Assembly (NCBI GenBank): GCA_014872785.1
Contig: WKFJ01000016.1
Location: forward strand, 56,221 to 120,220
From: Alteromonadaceae bacterium
GTDB taxonomy: Bacteria; Pseudomonadota; Gammaproteobacteria; Enterobacterales; Alteromonadaceae
Direction: 5' to 3'
Length of the DNA stretch: 64,000 nucleotides
Shown: positions 56,392-64,000 of the stretch, one piece after another
Position numbering within the stretch: position 1 is the stretch's first letter
Layout of the letters: each line of letters opens with the position of its first letter
The notes under the pieces: model-generated
Database searches by the model: none
Seen by the model: the letters and a program-made list of their open reading frames with translations, nothing else
Told to the model about the DNA's origin: nothing
Program-made: the position numbers and the translations under genes

Positions 56392-58332
56392 TTACTGAAC
56401 GTAACCCTCATTTGCGCGAATAGTCAGCGGGTGATAGCCAGACTTGGCTTCTGCAAAAGCTTTTTGAGCGAACTTCTTACCTTCTTCAGTTGCCGATAAT
56501 GCTTGATATAAGGGCCTTACGAGCTTGTTTCTGCCAATGCTAGTAAGGTAATCGTATAGGCGCTCAAATGCAGGCTCATACCAATTATAAATACTGTGTA
56601 AAAGCCAAACATGGGCAATTTCATTATTTGGATGCTGGGTAAACGCAAAAGCATCGTCAAGTTCATCTAACTGATCATGAGTGAGCTGATTTGGCAAGTT
56701 GTCTAAAAAATATTTCCACTGATGGAAATTCCAGTCTTTGGTGTCGATAGCAGTTGCTGCTAGGTCGCCGGCTAACCATTTGTCTCTCGCTTCATCAACC
56801 ACAATGAAGGCATCAGAATCAGCTTCCGGAGCACCTTTGGGTACGCCTGGTTCGAAAATCCACTGCATGATACGCTCGCGATCAAGCTGCTCGGCGTGAT
56901 CTTTCAGCAGCGTGGTATCCAAGTAATCGATGAACTGTTCAGTGGTAATGCTTTCAAAAGCAAAGTCCTGAAAGTATTGCAGTAAAAATATATCAAAGTT
57001 TTCTCGTCCAACTTTTTGCTCTAGCTCTCGTATGAAAAGCGCGCCCTTTTCGTAGGGAATATTACTGAACACGTCATCAGCATCGCGTCCACGCAGGTCT
57101 ATTGCGAGTTTTTGATCTTTCGCAGGCAGATTGTCAATCGCGGCTTGCAAATCCTGAGCGCCAAGTACGAGCTCCATTTCATAGCGTTCGGAGCCGTAGA
57201 TGAATTCCATAATGCGATAGGTAAGGTAAGTGGTGAAACCTTCGTTCAGCCACAAATCTCTCCAAGTGGCATTGGTAATTGTATTGCCAGACCATGAATG
57301 CGCTAATTCGTGGGCGATTAACGCCACCAAACTCTTGTCCCCGGCAATGACAGTTGGCGTGATAAAAGACAGACGCGGATTTTCCATGCCACCAAAGGGA
57401 AACGAAGGTGGAAGAATAAGTAAATCGTAACGGCCCCAGCTGTATTCACCGTAGCGTTTTTCAGTTTCGATGAGCATATTTTCCGTATCTTCAAATTCTT
57501 TGGCTGCGCGTTCTAACCAGCTCGCTTCAGCATAAACTCCAGTTCTTTCACCCATCGCTTTAAACTGCAAATCACCTACTGCCAAAGCAATCAAATAGGA
57601 AGGGATGGGTTGTGGCATAGTAAATTCATAAACTCCATCGCGCTCTGTGTCCGGATCATTTGCGGCACTCATCACTGCGAGCAGCTCTTTAGGCGTTCTG
57701 ATGACAGCGTCATAGGTCATACGTGCCAACGGGGTATCTTGCAGAGGAATAAAGCTGCGTGCGTGAATGGCTTGCGCTTGGGTAAACAAGAAAGGGTGCT
57801 TTTTCTCAGCCGTTTGTTCAGGCGTCAACCACTGTACACCAGAGGCGTCTGGGGACGTCGTGTACTGCACAGTAACTCGATTAATACCTTTAGGTAGCTC
57901 AATGCTCAGCGGCGTCCCCAAATGAACATCGGTTGGCAACATTTCAAAGGGCACGTCGGCACCGTCAGCGGTCACGCCTAAAATACTCAATTCGCGCGTA
58001 TCGAGGATCAATTGGTTTGCTGTCGGCTCCACACGTTCCACGTCCAACGTGGCAGAACCTTTTAATTGTTTCGCGTCAAAGTCGACGGCTAAGTCTAGGC
58101 TAACGTGTTTCACTACAATTTGTTCTGGATTTGACAATGAGTGATAGTCTCGACCGACTTCAATCTGATCCTCTTGTGCCACAGCAGTTTCGGATTGGGT
58201 GCTTTGACTCAATTGCGCTGTTTCAGCAGAATTGTCGATTTCAGAAGACGTGTTGATTTCGGAAACTGGTTTTGAGCAAGCGGTTAACAGTATTGAAGTA
58301 CAAGCGATGATGAAACTATGTCGAAGCGTCAT
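56392..58332 (-). CDS. M1 family aminopeptidase lipoprotein
   Basis: A 646-residue zinc aminopeptidase anchored as a lipoprotein (LLTACSKP). The substrate-binding GGMEN and the zinc motif HELAHSW followed 18 residues later by the third ligand Glu in LNEGFTTYL are present, and the C-terminal helical domain resembles the LTA4 hydrolase group. It would trim peptides in the periplasm. The start at 58332 has AAGGTG six bases upstream; the longer frame to 58383 adds 17 residues before the lipoprotein signal. Confidence 0.93.
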   Translation of the reverse strand: MTLRHSFIIACTSILLTACSKPVSEINTSSEIDNSAETAQLSQSTQSETAVAQEDQIEVGRDYHSLSNPEQIVVKHVSLDLAVDFDAKQLKGSATLDVERVEPTANQLILDTRELSILGVTADGADVPFEMLPTDVHLGTPLSIELPKGINRVTVQYTTSPDASGVQWLTPEQTAEKKHPFLFTQAQAIHARSFIPLQDTPLARMTYDAVIRTPKELLAVMSAANDPDTERDGVYEFTMPQPIPSYLIALAVGDLQFKAMGERTGVYAEASWLERAAKEFEDTENMLIETEKRYGEYSWGRYDLLILPPSFPFGGMENPRLSFITPTVIAGDKSLVALIAHELAHSWSGNTITNATWRDLWLNEGFTTYLTYRIMEFIYGSERYEMELVLGAQDLQAAIDNLPAKDQKLAIDLRGRDADDVFSNIPYEKGALFIRELEQKVGRENFDIFLLQYFQDFAFESITTEQFIDYLDTTLLKDHAEQLDRERIMQWIFEPGVPKGAPEADSDAFIVVDEARDKWLAGDLAATAIDTKDWNFHQWKYFLDNLPNQLTHDQLDELDDAFAFTQHPNNEIAHVWLLHSIYNWYEPAFERLYDYLTSIGRNKLVRPLYQALSATEEGKKFAQKAFAEAKSGYHPLTIRANEGYVQ

Positions 58333-58482
58333 TGTGCGCACCTTGTTATTATTATCTGGCGCTAAGTTTATGAGTTTTTGCACTAAACCACTACCAAAAA
58401 CTGTAACGCCCTATAACAGATCACGCTAAGTCCAATCTCACTGGTACCAATAGGCAAGGCACCTCTATCACTTCCAATGCAA

Positions 58483-59190
58483 TTAGCGCATGAATGCGCG
58501 CACTTTAGGTTTGAAGGTTCTAAACAGCAGCACAAATCCGGTCAAGGTGAATAGTAATGAAGATATGGCGAAGGATATAAGTAGAGGATTATTAAAATCT
58601 TCGCGTTCTTCATAATCCATGATGTGTAACATCCAGAAAAAATCGAAAACTCGCCACAGATCACTGCGTACTCTTAGCAGCGCACCACTGTCTTTTTCAA
58701 AATATAAGCTGGTATTTATGGCGTCAGTGAAATCTGCGCGCCATACATCGCTTTTTATCCCAGATGCCTCTGCAGGCGCATCAACTATTTCCAGTGCGCG
58801 TAACTCACCGTCACCAATATAATGAGTCAACGCCAATTCGTTAATAATGCTTTGCTCTAACGCTTGAATTTGATTGCCGCTTTGCGCGTCAAAAACCCAC
58901 TGTTTCTCCTCGGTTTCGATAGTGTAGATTGGCGTGGATAACAACTGTCCATAAGTTATTTTTTTAATACGCCCATCGAGCTTAGTAAGTAACCTATCTA
59001 GCGGATATTGGTAGTCATCTTTTACGGTGGTAATAGGCAATTGTTTGTTTGCAACGTGCTTGCCATGCACCTTTTCCAAAGGGATCACACTCATCACAAC
59101 GCCGCCAGCAATCCATAATAAAATTTGTATGGCTAGAATCAGTCCAGCCCATTTGTGTAGCCACGTCGAAATCCGGTAAATAGAGCGCAC
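58483..59190 (-). CDS. PepSY-domain membrane protein
   Basis: A protein of 235 residues with an N-terminal helix preceded by YRISTWLHKWAGLILAIQILLWIAGGVV, the PepSY-associated TM signature, a periplasmic PepSY region (about 45-185) and a second helix near the C terminus (LLISFAISSLLFTLTGFVLLF). Such proteins are found with iron reductases or siderophore genes. The GTG at 59190 has AGAGGG seven bases upstream and is preferred over the frame reaching 59301. It stands alone between the peptidase and hydrolase genes. Confidence 0.82.
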   Translation of the reverse strand: MRSIYRISTWLHKWAGLILAIQILLWIAGGVVMSVIPLEKVHGKHVANKQLPITTVKDDYQYPLDRLLTKLDGRIKKITYGQLLSTPIYTIETEEKQWVFDAQSGNQIQALEQSIINELALTHYIGDGELRALEIVDAPAEASGIKSDVWRADFTDAINTSLYFEKDSGALLRVRSDLWRVFDFFWMLHIMDYEEREDFNNPLLISFAISSLLFTLTGFVLLFRTFKPKVRAFMR

Positions 59191-59313
59191 TTTAATTCCC
59201 TCTGCAATAAAGAGCCCATAGTGTGCCCTAAAAGTTAACTGCCTAGCAATGTGGCATTTAGTCACATCATTAGTCGCGTTATTTTTGATCTGTAGCCTCA
59301 AACAGCATCTAAA

Positions 59314-60048
59314 ATGATGTTAATTCTTGACTGGAGACAGCCCTTGCCCCCTGCACAACCACCAGTATGCCAGCCACCAACGAAGCTCCTGACTGCACTC
59401 GAAGCACGCGCACCTCTCGATTGGCTGAGCGTTCTACTGTATTCCCCGCACCTGATATTTGCTCGTCGTGGAAATGGTGCGCCAGTCATGTTGGTTCCCG
59501 GCTATATGACCAGTGAATTATCGATGCGTCCACTAAAACTATTTCTTAATAAGATTGGGCATAACGCTCACGATTGGAAATTGGGACGTAATAGAGGAAA
59601 CGTAAGACAAGATGTTGAACGCGTCTCGCTCATCTTAAGCGAACTGTACGAGCACTATGAACAACCCGTGTCGCTGGTTGGCTGGAGTTTGGGAGGCGTT
59701 ATCAGTCGTGAGTTAGCTCGCTTGCACCCAGAGAAAGTAAAGCAAGTGATCACCATGGGAACCCCAATCAGCGGCGGACCAAAATACACTTTTTTTGGCA
59801 ATAACTTCAAGCGCAATGACAACTTAGATATCGACCAAATTGAACGTGAAATCCACGAACGAAACTTGTTGGGTATTACGCAACCAATTACATCGATTTA
59901 CAGTAAGTCTGACGGCATCGTAGGCTGGAAAGCATCACTTGATAGATACAACCCACAAGCCGATAACATCGAGGTTTTTAGTTCTCACCTTGGATTGGGT
60001 ATCAATGGCAAAGTGTGGCGCATTATCGCAGACAAACTAGCTAGCTAA
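59314..60048 (+). CDS. Alpha/beta hydrolase, lipase-like
   Basis: A 244-residue alpha/beta hydrolase with a visible catalytic triad: Ser125 in GWSLGG, Asp200 in SKSDGIVG and His225 in SSHLGLG, plus the oxyanion-region VPGYMTS. It resembles the PGAP1/lipase-class group and has no signal peptide. The start may be the ATG at 59314 or a TTG at 59344, which is better spaced after GGAGA. The substrate is unknown, but lipid esters are likely; a second lipase-type gene follows after the MITE. Confidence 0.85.
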   Translation: MMLILDWRQPLPPAQPPVCQPPTKLLTALEARAPLDWLSVLLYSPHLIFARRGNGAPVMLVPGYMTSELSMRPLKLFLNKIGHNAHDWKLGRNRGNVRQDVERVSLILSELYEHYEQPVSLVGWSLGGVISRELARLHPEKVKQVITMGTPISGGPKYTFFGNNFKRNDNLDIDQIEREIHERNLLGITQPITSIYSKSDGIVGWKASLDRYNPQADNIEVFSSHLGLGINGKVWRIIADKLAS

Positions 60049-60097
60049 GCGCTGTATTTTGTTGAAACTTGTCACAAATAAAACACTCTTGAGCTAG

Positions 60098-60359
60098 AGC
60101 CTGTTGATCTTTGCGGTATAAGTTTTGTTCAGTCTGAGCGCTTTCTGATCGCGACATTGCTTTGCAGGCCTAGCGGGCTAAGTCAAAAAGCAATAACAAA
60201 GAGCAGGAGGCGCTCAGGAAGAACCCTTCTGGCAGCGCTTGTTTGGTATTTCTACTGGGTTATCGCCTTTTTATGTAGAGCAACTACACTACAAAGACTC
60301 TGCCTTTTACAAATACCAAACAAACTGCTGCAAAATAATACTGCAAATATCAACAGGCT
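60098..60359. mobile_element. MITE-like element with terminal inverted repeats
   Basis: A 262-bp stretch without a coding frame. Its ends are inverted copies starting AGCCTGTTGAT, matching at 20 of 22 bases, and are flanked by CTAG at 60094-60097 and 60360-60363, a likely 4-base target duplication of the YTAR type. Inside are three nested inverted repeats: CTGAGCGC (60134-60141) with GCGCTCAG (60210-60217), GTTTGGTATTT (60241-60251) with AAATACCAAAC (60311-60321), and TGTAG-AGCAA-CTACA (60274-60288). The element looks non-autonomous; the transposase family that would move it is not in the window. Confidence 0.75.
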
Positions 60360-60411
60360 CTAGTTGATTCTGATAAGCTAATTACACATTTTTATTCAAA
60401 ACAAGGTCGTT

Positions 60412-61437
60412 ATGAAATTAGGTTTAGTGCTTGGCAGTGGTTCAGCCAGAGGTTGGGCACACATAGGTGTAATCAATGAACTTGCTCGTTATGGTATTAC
60501 GCCACATGTCGTTACCGGTTCGTCAATTGGGGCACTTGTTGGCGCAGCGGTAGCCAGTAATCGTCTCAAAGACCTTGAAGAATGGGTATTGGGGTTGGAT
60601 AACTGGCAAGTCTTAGGGTTGTTGGATTGGGGACTAGGCCGTGGTGGATTAATTAGTGGCGAAAAAGTGTTTGAGAAAATCGCCGATACCATTGGAGACA
60701 TCACATTCGAGGATTTGCATATGCCATATGGAGCAGTGGCAACCGACTTGATGAGCGGTCGTGAAGCTTGGCTTACCAAAGGCAAGATAAAAGACGCACT
60801 TCGAAGTTCCTGTGCGATTCCCGGCATATTAGCACCTGCGTTACATGAAGGACGCTGGATGGTTGATGGCGCGACCGTCAATCCTATCCCGGTTACGCTA
60901 TGCCGCGCACTTGGTGCAGATTTTGTGATTGCCGTCGATTTAAACTCGGACAAGTCAAATAAAATTGCCGCTAATCAACAGGCACTGCTCACTCAAAACA
61001 ATGAACCTGATGCACAAGCAAATAATGTCAGCCTGGAAGCTAAAATGGAGCAATTAGAGGCAGCATCCGCTCAAACTCAACCGCTCGACTATCATCAGGA
61101 GCATGAGATAGCCAAAGGCCCCAATATATTCGAGCAGTTAATGATTCACAGCAAGGAAGCCATTCAAGGTTTCAAAGACAAGCAAGAAGAAAAGCGAAGA
61201 ACGCCCGACCTTTTTGCCGTCATGTCGGGCTGTATTGATATTATGCAAGATCGAATTACTCGTTCTCGACTGGCTGGCGAACCACCCGATCTCCTTTTAC
61301 AACCCAAGTTAGCACAATACGGCATTATGGAATTCGACCGTGCTGAAGAGTTAATTAAAGAAGGTGAAAAGTGCGTTCAGGTGAGCAAACCTATTTTGGA
61401 ATATCAGCTTGAACACATGTTAGTGAGGCCAACTTAG
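60412..61437 (+). CDS. Patatin-like phospholipase (RssA/YchK-like)
   Basis: A 341-residue cytosolic protein with a patatin-type domain: glycine-rich oxyanion loop GLVLGSGSARGWAHIG, nucleophile Ser38 in GSSIG and the catalytic Asp in DGATVNP. A linker of about 100 residues and a helical C terminus follow, making it longer than E. coli RssA (301). Activity is probably esterase or phospholipase. It lies 49 bases after the MITE, which could contribute to its upstream region, and ends at a terminator. Confidence 0.9.
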   Translation: MKLGLVLGSGSARGWAHIGVINELARYGITPHVVTGSSIGALVGAAVASNRLKDLEEWVLGLDNWQVLGLLDWGLGRGGLISGEKVFEKIADTIGDITFEDLHMPYGAVATDLMSGREAWLTKGKIKDALRSSCAIPGILAPALHEGRWMVDGATVNPIPVTLCRALGADFVIAVDLNSDKSNKIAANQQALLTQNNEPDAQANNVSLEAKMEQLEAASAQTQPLDYHQEHEIAKGPNIFEQLMIHSKEAIQGFKDKQEEKRRTPDLFAVMSGCIDIMQDRITRSRLAGEPPDLLLQPKLAQYGIMEFDRAEELIKEGEKCVQVSKPILEYQLEHMLVRPT

Positions 61438-61463
61438 ATTGGTGAAAAATATCGATATAATTC

Positions 61464-61492
61464 AAGAGGTTCCATGTGGAACCTCTTTTTTT
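61464..61492 (+). terminator. Terminator of the patatin-like gene
   Basis: The stem AAGAGGTTCC / GGAACCTCTT with loop ATGT is followed by T residues on the plus strand, 27 bases after the stop. Confidence 0.92.
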
Positions 61493-61503
61493 GCGCGATT
61501 TGC

Positions 61504-62556
61504 TTAGTGACCGCCTAAGGTCACTAGTTTGGCATCAGGTGAAATTGATCCGCAGCCTTTACCCGTTTCTTTGTCTTTGCTGCACTGATAAACACGAACC
61601 CAATCAATAGCAAAGTTTTTGGGAAATCCGGTTTTATCTAAGCCCTTCTCATTTGTAGCTTCAGGCCAGGTTCCACCTACTGCAAAGTTAAAAATTAAGT
61701 GAAAAGGTTGATCGAATGGTGCGTTGCCGCCCACTTCTTTTTTCTCACCGTTATTATCCTTGTACCAAGAATGCCAGCCTTCAGCTCTTTGCGTGGCATA
61801 ATGAACATCATTAACGTACCAGCGTATTTCGCCTTCTTCCCATTCCACCGCGTAATTGTTGAAGCTCTCTGCCGGGCTTACGCCATCGGGAATCGTATAC
61901 GAGGTTCCCGAGTGAACGTTCATTGGCCAACCACCACCGTGATGTAGAGTGCCATGAACTTTGACTTCAGGGTCGCCAGGCTTGGCTCCTGGTGAGTCTG
62001 ATTGCGCGTGCAGATTAACCGCTTCTAATATATCTATTTCGCCTGAGGCCGCCCAACCGCCGTACACGTTGTCAGTAGGCAGCATCCAAAATGCCGCCCA
62101 GGTTCCTTGTCCTTTCGGCATCTTCACTCGAGCTTCCATTCGACCGTACTTAAAATCTGCCTTGTCTTTACTGATAATACGGCCAGAGGTAAACGGCAAC
62201 GTGGCTTTTTTCTCGGGGTCAAAATCATCCCAACTGGGTAACTGCGCGTAACCAGTGTAATCCTCTTTAATTGCCACTATGTTAAGGATACCGTCCTCAA
62301 ATACGAAGTTCTTTTCTTGATCCGTATAACACTGTTGCTCTTTGTTACCACCGCCCCAGCAGTTGGTCTCGATACTCCAATTATTAAAATCCAATTTACC
62401 GGCATTGAATTCATCTTGCCAAACCAATTCCCATCCCTTAGATTGCCAATCCAGTGGTGTATTTGCCTGTGAGGCAAGTGGCATAGCAGATAACATGGCA
62501 ACGCTAAGAAACGTATTCACCTTGTTGCGTGTTATCGATGTTTTCAATGAACCCAT
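61504..62556 (-). CDS. Secreted GH16 beta-glucanase (laminarinase-type)
   Basis: A 350-residue secreted glycoside hydrolase. After a signal peptide ending in ASQA the GH16 jelly roll begins with WELVWQDEFN; the catalytic motif is EIDILE at 173-178 (nucleophile Glu173, acid/base Glu178) and the fold closes with FAIDWVRVYQC. Residues such as GTWAAFWMLP and HGTLHHGGG are typical of laminarinases acting on beta-1,3-glucan; agarases and carrageenases of the same family differ there. There is no carbohydrate-binding module. It is monocistronic. Confidence 0.92.
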   Translation of the reverse strand: MGSLKTSITRNKVNTFLSVAMLSAMPLASQANTPLDWQSKGWELVWQDEFNAGKLDFNNWSIETNCWGGGNKEQQCYTDQEKNFVFEDGILNIVAIKEDYTGYAQLPSWDDFDPEKKATLPFTSGRIISKDKADFKYGRMEARVKMPKGQGTWAAFWMLPTDNVYGGWAASGEIDILEAVNLHAQSDSPGAKPGDPEVKVHGTLHHGGGWPMNVHSGTSYTIPDGVSPAESFNNYAVEWEEGEIRWYVNDVHYATQRAEGWHSWYKDNNGEKKEVGGNAPFDQPFHLIFNFAVGGTWPEATNEKGLDKTGFPKNFAIDWVRVYQCSKDKETGKGCGSISPDAKLVTLGGH

Positions 62557-62694
62557 GTAGCACCTGTAATAAATTAAATTAACCGATTAAAGATAAAGCC
62601 TAGACGCTAACTTGTCCCTATTGCAACTTATCGAATTCGCTGAAATGGGTGACTAAACAAGGTAAAGTGGGCTACCCAACTTAGTAAACACATT

Positions 62695-63621
62695 ATGTTA
62701 TCTAGATACTTTTTTCTGTTAGCACCTTTGGCTGCACTGCTCGGATCCTTATTCCCCAACCTATTCCAACCTCTAAAATCTGCAATAGTGCCCATGTTGA
62801 TGCTAGTTATGCTTACTATGGGATTAACACTAAAGTTCAGTTCATTTGTGCAAGTGGGCAGTTCCTGGAAAGCTCTGCTTCTGGGGCTGACTTTACAGTT
62901 TTCAGTAATGCCGCTGGTAGCGCTTGGCCTGAGCAAAATATTTGCTTTCGATGATGAACTTACAGTCGGTATGATTTTACTGGGCAGTGTAGCAGGTGGC
63001 GTAGCCTCAAACGTTATCACCTACCTCGCACGAGGAAACGTAGCGTTGTCTATCAGTATGACGGCCTTTTCCACCTTGTTTAGCATCGTGCTAACGCCAT
63101 TGATTCTTTCGCTGCTAACAGCCACAAATGTAGACGTTCCAGCAGAAAAGATGCTCTACAGTCTAGTGCAAATTATTCTAGTGCCCATTGCTCTCGGCAT
63201 GCTGCTTAACTATTTTCTCGCAGCCAAACTGACCAGCTACAACAAGTTTATCCCGGAGTTTGCTGTGCTCGTGATCTTGTTGATTATCGCGATTGTCTTG
63301 TCACTCAATGCAAACAACATCAAAGCAACAGTGTTAATAGTTGGGGTAGCAACGCTGTTACACAACATAATAGGCATGCTGTTGGGGTATGGCATTGCCA
63401 AGGGCTTGCATCAGGATGCGAAGACCTGTCGCACCATTGCTATTGAAGTGGGTATGCAAAACTCTGCGATGGCAACTGCGCTCGCTTTAAAGTATTTTTC
63501 GGCCGCGTCCGCTCTGCCCGGGATCTTTTTCAGCATCTGGCTGAATATCACCGGGTCACTGTTCGCCAAGTGGTGTAACCGTCAAGATAACCATTACTCA
63601 CTAAAAAATGAAAACACATAA
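62695..63621 (+). CDS. Bile acid:sodium symporter (BASS) family transporter
   Basis: A 308-residue membrane protein with about ten helices. BASS hallmarks include the MLMLVMLTMGLTL opening, the helix-breaking GSVAGGVASNVITYLARGN and the second crossing EVGMQNSAMATALALKYF. Members carry organic anions or pyruvate with sodium; substrate unknown. It is transcribed divergently from the GH16 gene and ends at a bidirectional terminator. Confidence 0.9.
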   Translation: MLSRYFFLLAPLAALLGSLFPNLFQPLKSAIVPMLMLVMLTMGLTLKFSSFVQVGSSWKALLLGLTLQFSVMPLVALGLSKIFAFDDELTVGMILLGSVAGGVASNVITYLARGNVALSISMTAFSTLFSIVLTPLILSLLTATNVDVPAEKMLYSLVQIILVPIALGMLLNYFLAAKLTSYNKFIPEFAVLVILLIIAIVLSLNANNIKATVLIVGVATLLHNIIGMLLGYGIAKGLHQDAKTCRTIAIEVGMQNSAMATALALKYFSAASALPGIFFSIWLNITGSLFAKWCNRQDNHYSLKNENT

Positions 63622-63622
63622 A

Positions 63623-63646
63623 AAAACCAGCGATGAAGCTGGTTTT
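63623..63646. terminator. Bidirectional terminator
   Basis: AAAACCAGC - GATGAA - GCTGGTTTT between convergent genes, with T residues following on both strands. Confidence 0.88.
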
Positions 63647-63669
63647 CAAAATTGTAGATTTTTTGCGGT

Positions 63670-64000
63670 CTAAAACCGATAAGATATACCCACTTGCACT
63701 TCATTTACATCGTTAGGGTCGAGCTGATAGCGTTGTAGTTTCAAATAACTACTCACCTGCTCATTAAAGTTATATTCGGCTCCCAACCCAAGGGTAAAGT
63801 CGGTCCCATCGACATCTTTATTAAGTACATTACCATTTGCGACAGAACTTAACTCGGCTTCCCACATGTAAAGTCCTAACATACCACTTACGGTGACATC
63901 ACCTTTATTAAAAAAAGCATAATTGGCATTCAAACTCATTCCTGAGCCTAGTACGGGGACATTATCCAAATTTGCCGCCTGCAAGGCATCTGGATCAGTG
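63670..64000 (-). CDS. Outer-membrane beta-barrel protein, 5' part outside the window
   Basis: The C-terminal 110 residues of a barrel protein. Alternating strands (GLYMWEAEL, DFTLGLGAEYNF, SSYLKLQRYQL, NEVQVGISYRF) and the terminal Phe are typical of small OmpA/OmpW-type barrels recognised by the Bam machinery. The frame stays open to the window end; the TTG at 63984 is not a credible start. Confidence 0.75.
   Translation of the reverse strand, partial: TDPDALQAANLDNVPVLGSGMSLNANYAFFNKGDVTVSGMLGLYMWEAELSSVANGNVLNKDVDGTDFTLGLGAEYNFNEQVSSYLKLQRYQLDPNDVNEVQVGISYRF

Noticed and set aside
63670..63984. The TTG at 63984 as the start of the last outer-membrane protein
   Set aside because: The reading frame continues without a stop to the window end and the fragment lacks a signal peptide, so the gene begins outside the window.
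1..64000. CRISPR arrays, prophage, tRNA or rRNA genes
   Set aside because: No spaced direct-repeat arrays, phage structural genes or RNA gene signatures were seen on either strand by reading; a tRNA search program was not available.

Overview
The window looks like a chromosomal segment of a marine gammaproteobacterium, most likely a member of the Alteromonadales (Alteromonadaceae-like). The basis is the ubiE-ubiJ-ubiB and tatABC-tatD orders, prlC and gor as close neighbours, several GGDEF/EAL and response-regulator proteins, a secreted GH16 beta-glucanase and a TonB-free set of outer-membrane proteins. This placement is an inference from gene content; no rRNA, tRNA, CRISPR array, prophage or complete insertion sequence was seen.

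Layout. 1-4.7 kb (minus): tatA-tatB-tatC, a small exported protein, tatD and a 7TM diguanylate cyclase, tightly coupled. 4.8-6.6 kb: two unknown envelope proteins. 6.9-12.5 kb: the ubiquinone genes ubiE-ubiJ-ubiB (minus) flanked by two paralogous response regulators (plus), one of which has Glu at the phosphorylation site. 12.5-19.9 kb (minus): a six-gene unit of membrane-fusion adaptor, ATPase, two MacB/FtsX-type permeases, sigma54-type response regulator and a histidine kinase with almost no periplasmic domain; it is preceded by a sigma54-type promoter and a palindromic upstream site. 20-25.3 kb: STAS-like protein, Tag-like glycosylase, oligopeptidase A, CheY-like protein, glutathione reductase. 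25.4-32.3 kb: lipoprotein, phospholipase A1 and an RND efflux pair. 32.3-37.6 kb: beta-helix protein, a CARDB-type lipoprotein, and an exported protein that carries the hallmarks of the animal vitellogenin/MTP lipid-transfer family.

37.6-51.7 kb (minus) is a complete nitrate assimilation locus: porin, SUMT (siroheme), NasA nitrate reductase, NirD, NirB, nitrate ABC transporter NrtD-NrtB-NrtA, then the regulators NasS and NasT, and MobA for the molybdenum cofactor. Its control region can be read directly: NtrC-type boxes, a sigma54-type promoter, then a leader RNA with two hairpins and an intrinsic terminator in front of nrtA. This fits nitrogen control through NtrC plus nitrate-dependent antitermination by the ANTAR protein NasT held by NasS. 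A second NtrC-type box and sigma54-type promoter lie upstream of nasT.

51.7-64 kb: TauE-type permease, a frameshifted DUF218 gene, a REC-GGDEF-EAL protein with a degenerate receiver, imelysin-like and M1 peptidase lipoproteins, PepSY protein, lipase-like hydrolase, a 262-bp MITE-like element with CTAG target duplication, a patatin-like phospholipase, GH16 laminarinase-type enzyme, a BASS-family transporter and the 3' part of an outer-membrane protein cut by the window edge.

The observations most worth following are the bacterial vitellogenin/MTP-like protein with its lipoprotein neighbour, the layered nitrate control region, and the intramembrane-type kinase/sigma54 regulator/MacB-type transporter unit.
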